A stretch of DNA of 64,000 nucleotides from Acetobacter sp. (GCF_022483985.1 NZ_JAKVME010000001.1:1798001-1862000); one strand, 5' to 3'. Numbered from the stretch's first letter, positions 51,480 to 60,592 are shown. The notes: a model not told the origin generated them from the letters alone. Program-made: numbers and translations.

Positions 51480-51656
51480 GGCAAAACCTCATCAGAATAT
51501 CGATTTCCGCTTTGTCGACGGGGATTTCTGGCGGCAGATCGTCCTGAACCCGCCAGTTCTGCATTTTGTGGGAGAGTGCCACGGACCGCCGCCCTGAACC
51601 AGAGTCGATCTGCCTATGCCGGACTGGTTCGCCCCGTCGGGGCAATATCGCGCGAT

Positions 51657-51887
51657 TCATGAGCGCGTATCCACAACCGGAGTGCCGATAGTCTTCTGCC
51701 TGAAAGTAATGGATCTCTGAATGTGATTATTAATACTTTCAGTTACTATAAAACGCGATCTGCCTATTTTTATCGTGACTATCCTGCCTAATGCAGCAAG
51801 TCTGTATGCTGTTTCACGTGAAAATCCGAATAATTCAGCAGTCTTACCAACGCCAATTACTTCCGAGAAATTGAATATTTCCTGCAT
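51657..51887 (-). CDS. Small HTH (excisionase-like) DNA-binding protein
   Basis: 76 residues from the ATG at 51887. The HTH is FSEVIGVGKTAELFGFSRET, followed by AYRLAALGRIVTIKIGRSRF, the wing pattern of excisionase and MerR-like helix-turn-helix proteins. The open frame continues upstream to 52028, so the true start is uncertain; no clear RBS is seen. A 19-bp hairpin overlaps this ATG. It lies 178 bp upstream of the recombinase and is a plausible directionality factor. Confidence 0.75.
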   Translation of the reverse strand: MQEIFNFSEVIGVGKTAELFGFSRETAYRLAALGRIVTIKIGRSRFIVTESINNHIQRSITFRQKTIGTPVVDTRS

Positions 51888-51931
51888 CGATGCTGCTTTC
51901 AACTCGCACTTCGTTGAAAGCAGCATCGATG
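51885..51931. promoter_or_regulatory. Perfect 19-bp hairpin across the excisionase start
   Basis: 51885-51903 and 51913-51931 are perfect inverted complements around a 9-base loop. The ATG at 51887 forms the foot of the stem. In mRNA the stem would hide the translation start unless opened. Confidence 0.8.
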
Positions 51932-52191
51932 AGGGCACGGGAAACAAAAACTGCAATTTCCGTTGCATTTTTCGGATCGAAACGAGAAATGACCCGGCAT
52001 GATGTGCACGGCCTGCCGTTCCGGTCACATCGCACTCGTATTTCCTGCGCTTATTCTACGAAAAACAGACTGGAGAGAGATTTGTCCGTTCCCGCGCCCG
52101 GTCGAACCGCTTTGCGGAAAAAACTGAATTCTGGCTTCAGGCCGCTCCAGGCACACGGCGGTTCCTGTGCAGCACGGGCTGCGTCAGGAGT

Positions 52192-53616
52192 TCATTCCGG
52201 CTTGCTATGCTGCGGTTCATAACCACCCAGTATGTTAAGAATTTTTTTGGGTAGTGGCGGAAGAACCAGAACAGGAGGTTTCATGCACGCAGGTTTTTCT
52301 TTTTCTCCCATGTCCGTTGCTACCGGGGAGACATCCGGGGAAGGTAGCTCGGGAGCAGCCATACCTACCTTGTCAGCGACGTCCTCTGTCCGATCACCAT
52401 ATATGTGTGGATCATAAGCGTAGCCATAGACCGGATCCCGCCGTGCAACAGACCCGTCATCCCGAATGACATCCAGTTCCTGCCCGATCACCTCTGGCAG
52501 AGAAAGATCACTCTGCAGCCACGCGATATCCGAAGCGCGGAGCAGAGACCGGCTTCCCGGGGCGGAAGGCTTTTTCAGACCCCAGTCCTGAAACCACAGC
52601 GCATAACCAAGCGTCGCCCGGGTCATACCTCCATCCCGCGGATCGTCCATGAAACTCCGGCCCGCTGTCAGATAGCCAGGATCAGTTTCACATGTCGGGC
52701 GGTAGGGAGGCCACACGTCGTCCGTGGGATGTATCGGCAGATAGGCACGGCAGGCCAGAACATCCATGGCGGCGAGAATATGCGCGACAGGTCTGAAATA
52801 TTTAATCATCTCCGCAAGCGTGCGTTTGCTGAGATGATTCTTTTCTCTCTCGTTGTTTTCCTGTTCCTCGCTGGCTTCCCGTTTTCTTTTTCTCAGCACG
52901 CGCGAAGGGGTGGAGGACTCCATCACATAATCATCAATAGTGCTGAACGGATCAATCCCCCTGTCCCCCGCCTGAAACACGTGCAGGCAACGCTCCCACG
53001 ATATGGGTATGTCGGGATGATGCAGCGACAGACGGGCGGCGATATGCACCGCCCGGCCAATGTAGCGGCAGCCCTCTTCAATGATGGTGGCCCGGATCGC
53101 ACTATATTCTGAAAAACCGTACCGTGGCATGGCCGTTTTCAGCCTCGTGCCGATATCGGCAATCCGCATCTGCAACCGCCAGAGATCATGCTCCTGATAG
53201 AGGTTCTGGAGTTCGAGAGCCCTGTCGAGACTGGAGAGCGGCTGCGTGTGGATCTGGTCGTGCAGTTTCCGCCTGACCGAGCCAAGATCATCCAGCGTCT
53301 GGAGGTCGAACGGCCTGAGAAAATCCAGGAACTGCCGCCCCGATGTGCGCTGGCAGGCCAGCAACTGCAGATGCTGCCGTTCCAGAAGCATCATTTCCAG
53401 ATGGAGACAGTCGTCCGTGACGGGAGATGACCTGTCACGGCTATCGGAGCACATGGTGCTGTGTTTCTGCACCCTGCTCCGGCGCCCGGCCGTAAAATCC
53501 CTTTCGGCAGCGACGAGAAGACCCTGAAGAGCAAAATTGTCGCTCTCGCACAGTCGATCGGAATCGAAGAAAACCGGAACTTTTTCTGACGTTATTCCCG
53601 CTTTTCTCGTGGACAT
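52192..53616 (-). CDS. Unknown 474-residue protein (orphan gene A)
   Basis: Start at the ATG 53616, which has GGAAGAG upstream; a start at 53652 is possible. Helical N-terminal half with a Cys/Arg-rich stretch, then a highly charged spacer (RVLRKRKREASEEQ, NNEREKNHL) and a Trp/Tyr/Pro-rich C-terminal half ending with a Pro-rich tail. No signal peptide, no membrane helix. I do not recognise the family. It is in a run of four minus-strand genes leading to the recombinase and may be a replication, partition or regulatory protein of the element. Confidence 0.75.
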   Translation of the reverse strand: MSTRKAGITSEKVPVFFDSDRLCESDNFALQGLLVAAERDFTAGRRSRVQKHSTMCSDSRDRSSPVTDDCLHLEMMLLERQHLQLLACQRTSGRQFLDFLRPFDLQTLDDLGSVRRKLHDQIHTQPLSSLDRALELQNLYQEHDLWRLQMRIADIGTRLKTAMPRYGFSEYSAIRATIIEEGCRYIGRAVHIAARLSLHHPDIPISWERCLHVFQAGDRGIDPFSTIDDYVMESSTPSRVLRKRKREASEEQENNEREKNHLSKRTLAEMIKYFRPVAHILAAMDVLACRAYLPIHPTDDVWPPYRPTCETDPGYLTAGRSFMDDPRDGGMTRATLGYALWFQDWGLKKPSAPGSRSLLRASDIAWLQSDLSLPEVIGQELDVIRDDGSVARRDPVYGYAYDPHIYGDRTEDVADKVGMAAPELPSPDVSPVATDMGEKEKPACMKPPVLVLPPLPKKILNILGGYEPQHSKPE

Positions 53617-53711
53617 AACTGATCTCTTCCGGTTAGCAGTTTTCAATGTCACGGCGTACAGTCAACGAGACTAAATTCCCGTGAAGTGACGTGATCGTCT
53701 GCTTGAGCCCA

Positions 53712-54929
53712 TTAATGTTCATGTATTTGACGCGCTTGCGCGGATGTCTCCTCCGTGCTCTGACTTTCCGTTTCATCATATCTGTAACCATTTCGAACCG
53801 GCATAATAAACTCGTGTAGTAGCTGTCGTATGTCTTCTTTCAGAAGATGGGAATCCTTACCATCTTCTGACACGCGCACAGGAAGTGGTTCCTCGCTAAA
53901 GACACGATGAAAATGTTCAAGAATATCAAAGTTATCCATCGCCATCTGCATAAGACCGAATAAATCTCTTTTTCCAAAATCTGAGAGGATCAGAAATCGT
54001 AAAAGAGCAGCTTCGTCCTTTTTCGGTCTCGCTATGCCGATTTCTGACATCTTGTCATGAGTTGTTATGCGATTTCGTTTCTTCCCAATTTTTCTTACGT
54101 CAATGATCATTTTTGAGAGACCATATCTCATCTTAACAAGTAGCGAGAGGCATTCTTCTATGCCCAATCTGTCAACAAGAGATTCAGTGATTCTGTAGTT
54201 TCCCAGATTCAATTCAATCTTCCGAAATATATCTAATAAATATATTTTTCGAGTGGCCATTTCCTCGGTAAACTGCGGGAAATATGCTTTTAGAGAGTTA
54301 CGCTGGTGCGGGGGATATAAAGGAGCGATACCAAACCCGTAGACTGACTGCTGCATTGTCCGATAGTGCCAGTTTGCAAAAAAGCCCATCCATAGAAATG
54401 CAGCAATGCGTAGTGGCGCCCGGACCGAAACTGGCTTCGGAGAACCGGTGAGATTTGTTTCGGACAGGCCGGGATGAATACTCATCGCACCAGCCAAACG
54501 TACTGTGGAAATAAAGCGAACTTCTGCTTCTGGCAAAGGGTATGTTTGCAGTATCTCCATAAATAGATTACGCGTACAGTCGATAAAACCAATCTTCTCC
54601 TGATTTCGTCTGCAAAAATCGAAAAAACGGGCCATCAGAATGTGCTGTGTTCGTGATGGGTCGAAAACAAACCCGATGTATCCATCAAATACGTTTGAAG
54701 ACGTATCTTCTCTGACAAGAGTATTCAAACCATCAAGTATACTCTCATCCATTTTAAGTATGGCACGCTTTGCTATTGCATCTATTGCCGCCTTCCCATC
54801 AGGACCCAGAATCTGTTTCGAGAGTATCTCGGCACGTCCAGGCATGATGCGGCCGCCAGTTTCGCGGATGAATTCGACAACTTCCACTGAACCAAGTCGC
54901 GCCTCATCGTACGGAGTGTGGTGTGCCAT
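53712..54929 (-). CDS. Unknown 405-residue protein (orphan gene B)
   Basis: Start at the ATG 54929 with GGAGG 10 bases upstream. Mostly helical. It contains GYIGFVFDPSRTQHILMARF, MSIHPGLSETNLTG and a basic region MIIDVRKIGKKRNRITTHDK. No known motif. Codon use is lower in GC than in the neighbouring chromosome, as is the whole segment to 55.6 kb. It is first in the leftward operon. The stretch 54930-55631 upstream is AT-rich and non-coding. Confidence 0.75.
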   Translation of the reverse strand: MAHHTPYDEARLGSVEVVEFIRETGGRIMPGRAEILSKQILGPDGKAAIDAIAKRAILKMDESILDGLNTLVREDTSSNVFDGYIGFVFDPSRTQHILMARFFDFCRRNQEKIGFIDCTRNLFMEILQTYPLPEAEVRFISTVRLAGAMSIHPGLSETNLTGSPKPVSVRAPLRIAAFLWMGFFANWHYRTMQQSVYGFGIAPLYPPHQRNSLKAYFPQFTEEMATRKIYLLDIFRKIELNLGNYRITESLVDRLGIEECLSLLVKMRYGLSKMIIDVRKIGKKRNRITTHDKMSEIGIARPKKDEAALLRFLILSDFGKRDLFGLMQMAMDNFDILEHFHRVFSEEPLPVRVSEDGKDSHLLKEDIRQLLHEFIMPVRNGYRYDETESQSTEETSAQARQIHEH

Positions 54930-55631
54930 GATCAACAAACCTCCATCAAAAGTATGCGTGGAAAATAATTACTTTTCCAAGCGGCTTTAAAAGAAAAAGA
55001 CCCACTCTAGACTACACAAATCAGGATTTTATCTGGCATCACAAGAAATGACTGCCTTCTTTTCCTGTCACTCTTTGCGTCGCTTTCCAGACCATAGCAC
55101 ACTCATTTTTCAGACATTTTCTATGTACTCTTGTTTTTTTTCCTCAAAATCAGGAAAAATTTCAGATAGGCATCATGTTGCAAACATTACTCACAAAATC
55201 GTGAATTAAATCCAGACTTTAAAAAATATCAAAATATAACAAGTCATTATGTCTTTTTGACTCAGGTAATTATCGTGACATTGCGGAGAAAAGTCGCAAA
55301 AAGACGCTCAATCTAATTAAAAAAAATTTACCATTTTTTTCTTGATTTGAGGCTCGGAATAATAATTTGACCTGACCGAGTCAAAGTCCTTTTGGAAATC
55401 AGTCATCGAACGCCAAATCGGCGTTACCGAGTACACGCATAGCATCGGAAAGCAGCCGATTCCCATCACGCCTCGTCAATGTGGAAGTTTTCCTCCGCGT
55501 TCAGTTCGGCGCTGTCAGTCTTTCCCAAAAAGACTCCCAGAGACATCCAGTGGCATGCGCTTTGGAAAAGACTGCCGTATTGTCATTATGAATCGATACA
55601 TTCGTTTTTTTCGCACTTGAGTCTGCAGCGT

Positions 55632-56160
55632 TGAATCAGATAGCGAACTGCTCCCAGAGCAAAATCGGCAGACAAATCCCGTTTTCTGCATCAAGACACC
55701 TGAAAAAAGGGCCTTCACAGCATACTATCTTTCCCGAAAACGGCGGCCTTCATAGTATGCACGAATCAGATTCCAATCTGCTCAGGAGACCAGATCGGCA
55801 GAAAACTCCTGTTTTCTGCACCAAGACACCTGAAAAAAGGGTCTTCGCAGCATACTGTCTTTCCCGACAACGGCTGTCTTCATAGTATGCACGAATCAGA
55901 TTCCAATCTGCTCAGGAGACCAGATCGGCAGAAAACTCCTGTTTTCTGCATCAAGACACCTGAAAAAAGGGTCTTCGCAGCATACTGTCTTTCCCGACAA
56001 CGGCTGTCTTCATAGTACGCACGAATCAGATTCCAATCTGCTCAGGAGACCAGATCGGCAGAAAACTCCTGTTTTCTGGACCTGCACCCCAGAAAAAAAG
56101 GGGCTTCCCAGCATACTGTATTCGCAGAAAATGGCTGTCTTCATAGTATGCACGAATCAC
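55632..56160. repeat. Array of about four 130-bp tandem repeats
   Basis: The anchor ATCGGCAGA begins at 55664, 55794, 55924 and 56054, an exact 130-bp period. Copies 2 and 3 differ by few bases; 1 and 4 are more diverged. Each unit carries an inverted repeat GCAGAAAAC-4-GTTTTCTGC (for example 55798-55819) and GCATACT...AGTATGC (55850-55856, 55884-55890). The array lies between divergent orphan operons, next to AT-rich DNA. A replication origin, partition site or operator array is possible. Confidence 0.92.
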
Positions 56161-56196
56161 TTATCCCGCCAAACAAACCAAAAACCGCAGAAAACC

Positions 56197-56219
56197 TAAC
56201 GATCCGTCCCAGATCGTTA
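56197..56219. promoter_or_regulatory. Inverted repeat near the 130-bp array
   Basis: TAACGATC (56197-56204) and GATCGTTA (56212-56219) around 7 bases; operator-like dyad between the array and the rightward genes. Confidence 0.5.
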
Positions 56220-56522
56220 CCCAATCGCACAAAACTACGACCATTGCCGCCATAAAACCCTCGACAATGGCCGCACAGGCCGGTCTGGAAACCCGCCCGC
56301 ATAAGAACCCTCGGATTCCTGCCCGGCCGGCCTACAGACCGTTTCTAAGACCTGTTTGCGGTATGATCGACGAACACATGCACCACAAAAACTCCAGAAC
56401 GGGTCAAATCTATCCCCGCAAGGGATTTAAGGCACGATACCGCATTTTGGTGCGCAGGGCGCACGCAAAACGCCGAAAAACGACGGTTTTCTGCCATTTT
56501 TCGCATGGTCCTTCGAACGTCG

Positions 56523-56574
56523 CCGGATGCGCGCCTGACGGCGCGACTTTGACCCCGTCAAAGTCTGCATCCGG
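56523..56574. other. Near-perfect three-way-junction sequence
   Basis: Three nested stems use almost every base: 8 bp (56523-56530 with 56567-56574), 5 bp (56531-56535 with 56540-56544, loop TGAC) and 9 bp (56545-56553 with 56557-56565, loop CCC). Only T56566 is unpaired at the junction. It lies 167 bp upstream of the first rightward gene, in a 580-bp region (56161-56740) with no convincing gene. It may be a structured leader RNA or a cruciform recognised by a protein. Confidence 0.75.
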
Positions 56575-56740
56575 GAAACCGGAAGACGAGGGCTGAGAGA
56601 AGATGGTCGGACAGAGAGACATCCCCGGTTCTGAGGGCTGGCGATGAAGGGACTGGTCCCTTCGTTCCCAGAGAGAAGGACGTGGCGTTTGGGCCTGTGT
56701 GCTCCCGCCGTGTCCTTCCTCGCCTTTCAGGACATGTTTC

Positions 56741-57505
56741 ATGACACGAATTTCGTCTTCCTTTTTCTCTCCTGCCTCGCCGGTCAGTGCGTTGCGCTCT
56801 GACGTGGGACAGCTCACGTCCCTTCGCCTGCGTCTGCTCAGCTGGTGGCCGGCCAGACCCATGACCGGCTTTGCCGAGGGCAGCCGCTTCGTGGTCGTGG
56901 TGCAGAATATCCTCTGGACCCCGCTCACCGTTTCTACTGTATGGGATTACGTCCGCACGATGGAGTTGCATCATGACGCCAACGGACGGCTGTGCTTCGA
57001 TGAACCGCTGGTCTTTGCCGAAGATGGCATGGACGCACCGAACGCCATCGCCGTCTTCAACTACCATTTTCTGCGGCGCTTCCTCGCGGAGGATGATCCG
57101 GCTCTGACCCTGCCGGGTCTGTGCCTGTATCGCGCGGCCGGGGAACTCTGGCCGCATCTAATGTTCCATACCCCGATGAGTCTGATCGTGCATGCCGCGT
57201 CCAGCGGGCGACTGGCGGGTCTCGTCCCTGAAGATCTTCTGGGACTGACCGACCCGCAGAGGGATCTGATGCTGTTTGACGCTCTGAGCCGGCAGATCAA
57301 CCCATCGGACCTGATCTGCCTGTCGGCCTCCACAGCGGTGGATGCTGCCCCTGTCATCAACGGTCTGGCTGTGGACCCACACTGGTTCAGCACGGCGTGC
57401 GCGCCCGGCTACAGCCTGCAGGCCGGCCTGGAACATCTCGGTGTGCTCGAATGTCCCGAAGAGGATGATCTACTGCCGTTCGATCTGTCCTTCCGGGGCC
57501 ACTGA
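56741..57505 (+). CDS. Unknown 254-residue protein (orphan gene C)
   Basis: Start at the ATG 56741 with AGGA upstream. Soluble protein, acidic overall, with LLSWWPARPMTGFAEGSRFV, NYHFLRRFLAEDDPALTLPG and LICLSASTAVDAAPVING. I do not recognise the family. It is the first of three rightward genes that end at the 58.8-kb terminator. Confidence 0.75.
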   Translation: MTRISSSFFSPASPVSALRSDVGQLTSLRLRLLSWWPARPMTGFAEGSRFVVVVQNILWTPLTVSTVWDYVRTMELHHDANGRLCFDEPLVFAEDGMDAPNAIAVFNYHFLRRFLAEDDPALTLPGLCLYRAAGELWPHLMFHTPMSLIVHAASSGRLAGLVPEDLLGLTDPQRDLMLFDALSRQINPSDLICLSASTAVDAAPVINGLAVDPHWFSTACAPGYSLQAGLEHLGVLECPEEDDLLPFDLSFRGH

Positions 57506-57643
57506 ACGCTTTTTCTTTCCCTATCTCCACCACCTGTTTTTTTCATGGCCTGCCTCAGACGGCTTTTTCGGACACCGGACGTTTCCAGACGTCCCGGTGT
57601 CGATCTGCGTCTGCAGGGCAGGCAGGAACAAGGATTATCCGCT

Positions 57644-57877
57644 ATGTCTGCTGACCATTTCTCTCTGCCCCGCACTGGCCTCGACCGGCTGATTGATGTC
57701 TGGCTGCAGATGCACGACGTGCTGCTGCCCGCCCTGTGTGTCGCCCGCGATGACGGTCCGGACGACACGCTGCACTTTGGCCGCCCGCTGGAAGGCCATG
57801 TGCTGCTGCTCGGCGATCTCCTCGAAGATTTTGGCGAGACGCTTCAGGATGTCATGGACAGTCCCGCTTCGGCGTGA
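57644..57877 (+). CDS. Unknown 77-residue acidic protein
   Basis: ATG at 57644 with AAGGAT upstream. The sequence is helical and acidic: GLDRLIDVWLQMHDVLLPAL then GDLLEDFGETLQDVMD. The size and charge would suit a small regulator or anti-protein. The preceding 57506-57643 is non-coding. Function unknown. Confidence 0.65.
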   Translation: MSADHFSLPRTGLDRLIDVWLQMHDVLLPALCVARDDGPDDTLHFGRPLEGHVLLLGDLLEDFGETLQDVMDSPASA

Positions 57878-57995
57878 ATGCCGGCCTCTGCTCTGCCTCT
57901 TTCTGGTCGTCAGGCCATCCTCCTCAAACCCAGATCAACACTCTGCCATCAGACAGAAACCGTTCTGTCCGATGGCTCTGCACAGGATTTTCACC

Positions 57996-58769
57996 ATGCG
58001 TTCTCAGATTACACGCCACCAGACAGGCCGACATGGCGTATCCCGTGCCACCCGCCGTCTTCGCCACACCCGTCGTCTCTCGCCGTGGGATGCAACGGAC
58101 GAGGACCTGCAGTTCATGGCAGCACTCACCGAACGGCTGGGCGCACCGCCGGTCTCGAACATGATGCGTTATTGCGGCCCGGAAGCGCGGCATCTGGACC
58201 AGCTAGGCGAAAGCCTCGGCGACTGGCGGCGGATGCTCGAAGCACTCGCCCGGCGTTATCCGGATCTGCCGCAATCGGGACAGCGGGCGTCCGACGGCAC
58301 GATACTGGATTCTGCGCCCGAGCGCATCGTCTGGGAGACCCTCGTGCAGATGGTTCCCGATGAACTGGAGCTGTGCTGCCATCCCTGGCTGGAAGAAGGG
58401 CGTTATCTGCGCAGCGATTTCGGTCTCTGTGCACCGGACGATAACACCCCTCTGGTGTGCATCGAGGTGATGGGCATGCTGGGCTCCGACCGGATCTGCC
58501 GGGCGGACGTCGAGGAAGCCTCTCTGGACCGTCTGGCGAAGAAGGAAGACTGGTTCAGTCAGCCGGACCGTCCGCTGCTGCGGGTGATCTGGCTCGACAT
58601 GATGGCGCACCCGGACTGGCTGGAGGCAATCTGTTCAGAAGCCATCGAAGCGGCTGTCGCTCAGCTTGTCTGCAACGGGGAGGAACGTCGCACATCGGTG
58701 CCGGATCGTAGTGCACGATATGGGAAGCGACGTTCTCTTCCTGTTTCACGCTGGCGAACGCGTGAGTGA
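57996..58769 (+). CDS. Unknown protein with a possible PD-(D/E)XK nuclease-like core
   Basis: 257 residues from the ATG at 57996 (AGGA upstream; ATG 57972 is an alternative). An N-terminal basic tail precedes a helical part. The C-terminal half has the pattern E (SAPERIVWETLVQM), then RSDFGLCAPDDN, then LVCIEVMGMLGSD, then a helix and RVIWLDMMAHPDWL. D, then about 13 residues to IEVxG, resembles the metal-binding core of PD-(D/E)XK proteins such as DUF559, although the usual Lys is Met here. Function is therefore uncertain. Confidence 0.75.
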   Translation: MRSQITRHQTGRHGVSRATRRLRHTRRLSPWDATDEDLQFMAALTERLGAPPVSNMMRYCGPEARHLDQLGESLGDWRRMLEALARRYPDLPQSGQRASDGTILDSAPERIVWETLVQMVPDELELCCHPWLEEGRYLRSDFGLCAPDDNTPLVCIEVMGMLGSDRICRADVEEASLDRLAKKEDWFSQPDRPLLRVIWLDMMAHPDWLEAICSEAIEAAVAQLVCNGEERRTSVPDRSARYGKRRSLPVSRWRTRE

Positions 58770-58779
58770 GAAATGGCAG

Positions 58780-58805
58780 CCAGCCTTCCTTTTTTAGAAG
58801 GCTGG
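58780..58805. terminator. Bidirectional terminator
   Basis: 9-bp stem (58780-58788 with 58797-58805) and T-rich loop, between the convergent genes ending at 58769 and 58813. Confidence 0.75.
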
Positions 58806-58812
58806 TTATCAT

Positions 58813-59361
58813 TCAGTCCTTTTTGTCATCCTGTGGCGGCAGCAGTTCAGGCTTTCTCTCGTCCTGCTGTGTGTCAACCTTCTGTGCCTTCTCGATCCTG
58901 GTTGCACGCCACAGCAGGACGGGAGCGGCAAGGAGAAACAGAATGCCGGAACCGGGCGTGAAATAGAGATGGAAGGTCGAGAACGCAAAAAAGAAGCTGC
59001 TTGTCTCTGTCTGCGATGATTGCAGAAAAACATAGATTTTGACGAGACAGAACAGCGTCATGCCCCATGACGCACGATCACAGTAAAGACGGGGGATATT
59101 GAAGGAGGCGCGCCGACGACTGAGGTAGGAGGCACCAAAACAGGCGATGGTCAGCCAGAGTATGATGCCCAGAATACGAAACCCGCTGAAACCGGCTTGC
59201 TGAACCGAATTCATGCCGCGTTCGACATGGCGGTAAGCGCAGGACAGAACCCCCGCCAGAACGGTGCTGCCCAGCGCAACCAGGACAAGTTCATCCGGGG
59301 TCTCCCAGAACAGACCCAACCGGGCCCTGATCCCTTCGAAATCGATGTCGTGGCTGTTCAT
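58813..59361 (-). CDS. Unknown membrane protein with about four helices
   Basis: 182 residues. Hydrophobic segments at about 24-42 (LVLVALGSTVLAGVLSCAY), 60-78, 95-112 and 128-150, then a charged C-terminus (about 35 residues, ending PPQDDKKD). Last gene of the run 60592-58813. I do not recognise the family. Confidence 0.75.
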   Translation of the reverse strand: MNSHDIDFEGIRARLGLFWETPDELVLVALGSTVLAGVLSCAYRHVERGMNSVQQAGFSGFRILGIILWLTIACFGASYLSRRRASFNIPRLYCDRASWGMTLFCLVKIYVFLQSSQTETSSFFFAFSTFHLYFTPGSGILFLLAAPVLLWRATRIEKAQKVDTQQDERKPELLPPQDDKKD

Positions 59362-59396
59362 GACGGGTTCTTTTTGTTCCGTTCGTTGCGCGCAGT

Positions 59397-60023
59397 TCAG
59401 TATTTCACGACGGCGTCACAGTCCCTGACGGTTCTGTTCACAGCGACCGTTTTTTCGGAGATCGTGTGATCCTTTTCATTGATCCGGAACAGCACGCGGT
59501 TGCCCTCTTGCGGAGCAGTCCGATCTTTTGGGTTTTCCTCGTTGTTACTGTAAAAACAGCCGTGTTTTGTGGAATGATGGCTTTCCGGCGCACCTGTGCT
59601 GTCAAAGGTCAGGGCATAGGTGGTGCAGCGCAGAGGCACATTTCCGGCGTTCACGTCATTCGCAGCCTGATCGCACGCGCTGTTGTAAGGCACGAACGCG
59701 ACGATGGTCCGGTCGTCCGATGTCCTGAAAACCTGATAAAGCATCGGTGTGTAGTCAAAATTCCCCAGCGCGTCCTTTATCCCGGCACTGCGGAGTTTCC
59801 GGATAAGGTCATAGGGTGGCACGCCGTTCTGGTGGTCATTGGCGCTGCTGTTGGGGAAATTCCCCTGCGCCGCCTGTTTCCAGTTACCGTTGCTGGCCGG
59901 ATCGCTGAGCGCCAGAAGCGGCGATGACATGTCGGCTGGACTCATGGAGGCCGCTGAGGCCAGAGCCGGTGCTGTGGTCATCGCAAGGGCCAGAGCAATG
60001 GCTGAAAGACGTTTGCTGGTCAT
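59397..60023 (-). CDS. Unknown secreted protein
   Basis: 208 residues. Signal peptide at 1-25 (MTSKRLSAIALALAMTTAPA, cleavage near ASA). The mature protein is hydrophilic with four Cys (NSACDQAAND, LRCTTYALTF, KHGCFYSNNE, VRDCDAVVKY), likely disulphides in the periplasm. Unknown family. Located 35 bp before the membrane-protein gene on the same strand. Confidence 0.8.
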   Translation of the reverse strand: MTSKRLSAIALALAMTTAPALASAASMSPADMSSPLLALSDPASNGNWKQAAQGNFPNSSANDHQNGVPPYDLIRKLRSAGIKDALGNFDYTPMLYQVFRTSDDRTIVAFVPYNSACDQAANDVNAGNVPLRCTTYALTFDSTGAPESHHSTKHGCFYSNNEENPKDRTAPQEGNRVLFRINEKDHTISEKTVAVNRTVRDCDAVVKY

Positions 60024-60108
60024 GTTGAGGCCTTCCCGAGGAGCCTGACATCGTCATCAGTCCTCTGTTTTGCATTTTGAAAGAAAAGAGTTTTTCGAAG
60101 ACAGATAT

Positions 60109-60408
60109 TCAGTCGATCCCGTAGAACTTCCGCCGTTCTTCTGCGGTCCTGCATTTTTCCAGCATCGGCCTGCGGGGATAGACCCAGGCGGCAAGCCCGA
60201 AACAGAACACGATGACCGGATGAAAGGGGATCGATATGACGATCCCGCAGATGACGCAGACGCAGGCACAGAACAACGTCATGTCACGAAGCTCCTTGCG
60301 GTTTGCGGCTTCTTCCGCGCCATATTCTTCTTCATAGGCGGCAAGGCGGGCAGCCTTTTTATCGACGCCGCTCTCACCGGGCTGCAGAATGGTATCATTG
60401 AGGGGCAT
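60109..60408 (-). CDS. Small membrane protein, 99 residues
   Basis: Start at the ATG 60408 preceded by GGGAGA; an ATG at 60429 would add 7 residues and overlap the upstream gene. A charged helix (KKAARLAAYEEEYGAEEAAN) precedes two membrane segments (LFCACVCVICGIVISIPF, VIVFCFGLAAWVYPRR). Function unknown. Confidence 0.72.
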   Translation of the reverse strand: MPLNDTILQPGESGVDKKAARLAAYEEEYGAEEAANRKELRDMTLFCACVCVICGIVISIPFHPVIVFCFGLAAWVYPRRPMLEKCRTAEERRKFYGID

Positions 60409-60421
60409 CGTGCTCTCCCGG

Positions 60422-60592
60422 TCAGTCATGACGGTGGAACAGAAACATGCACGCGAGATAGGAGCAGATCATGATGAGGCTCGGAGAGAGGACATCACTC
60501 GTTATGAGCCAGTCGCTGAATTTATTCAGGTACACCAGCAGGATGATCCCGCCCACCACGACGACGAAGACAAGGGCTGTCAGAAGCAGCAT
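60422..60592 (-). CDS. 56-residue two-helix membrane peptide
   Basis: MLLLTALVFVVVVGGIILLV, then SDVLSPSLIMICSYLACMFL and a basic end. AGGAG lies upstream of the ATG at 60592; an ATG at 60613 would give 63 residues. First of four minus-strand small genes behind the repressor gene. Confidence 0.65.
   Translation of the reverse strand: MLLLTALVFVVVVGGIILLVYLNKFSDWLITSDVLSPSLIMICSYLACMFLFHRHD

Noticed and set aside
55632-56160. CRISPR array
   Set aside because: The repeating unit is a continuous 130 bp with no short repeat plus unique spacers, and no cas gene is near.
56267-56596. 109-residue + strand frame
   Set aside because: It crosses the structured three-way-junction sequence, is Arg/Pro-rich without motif and has no RBS.
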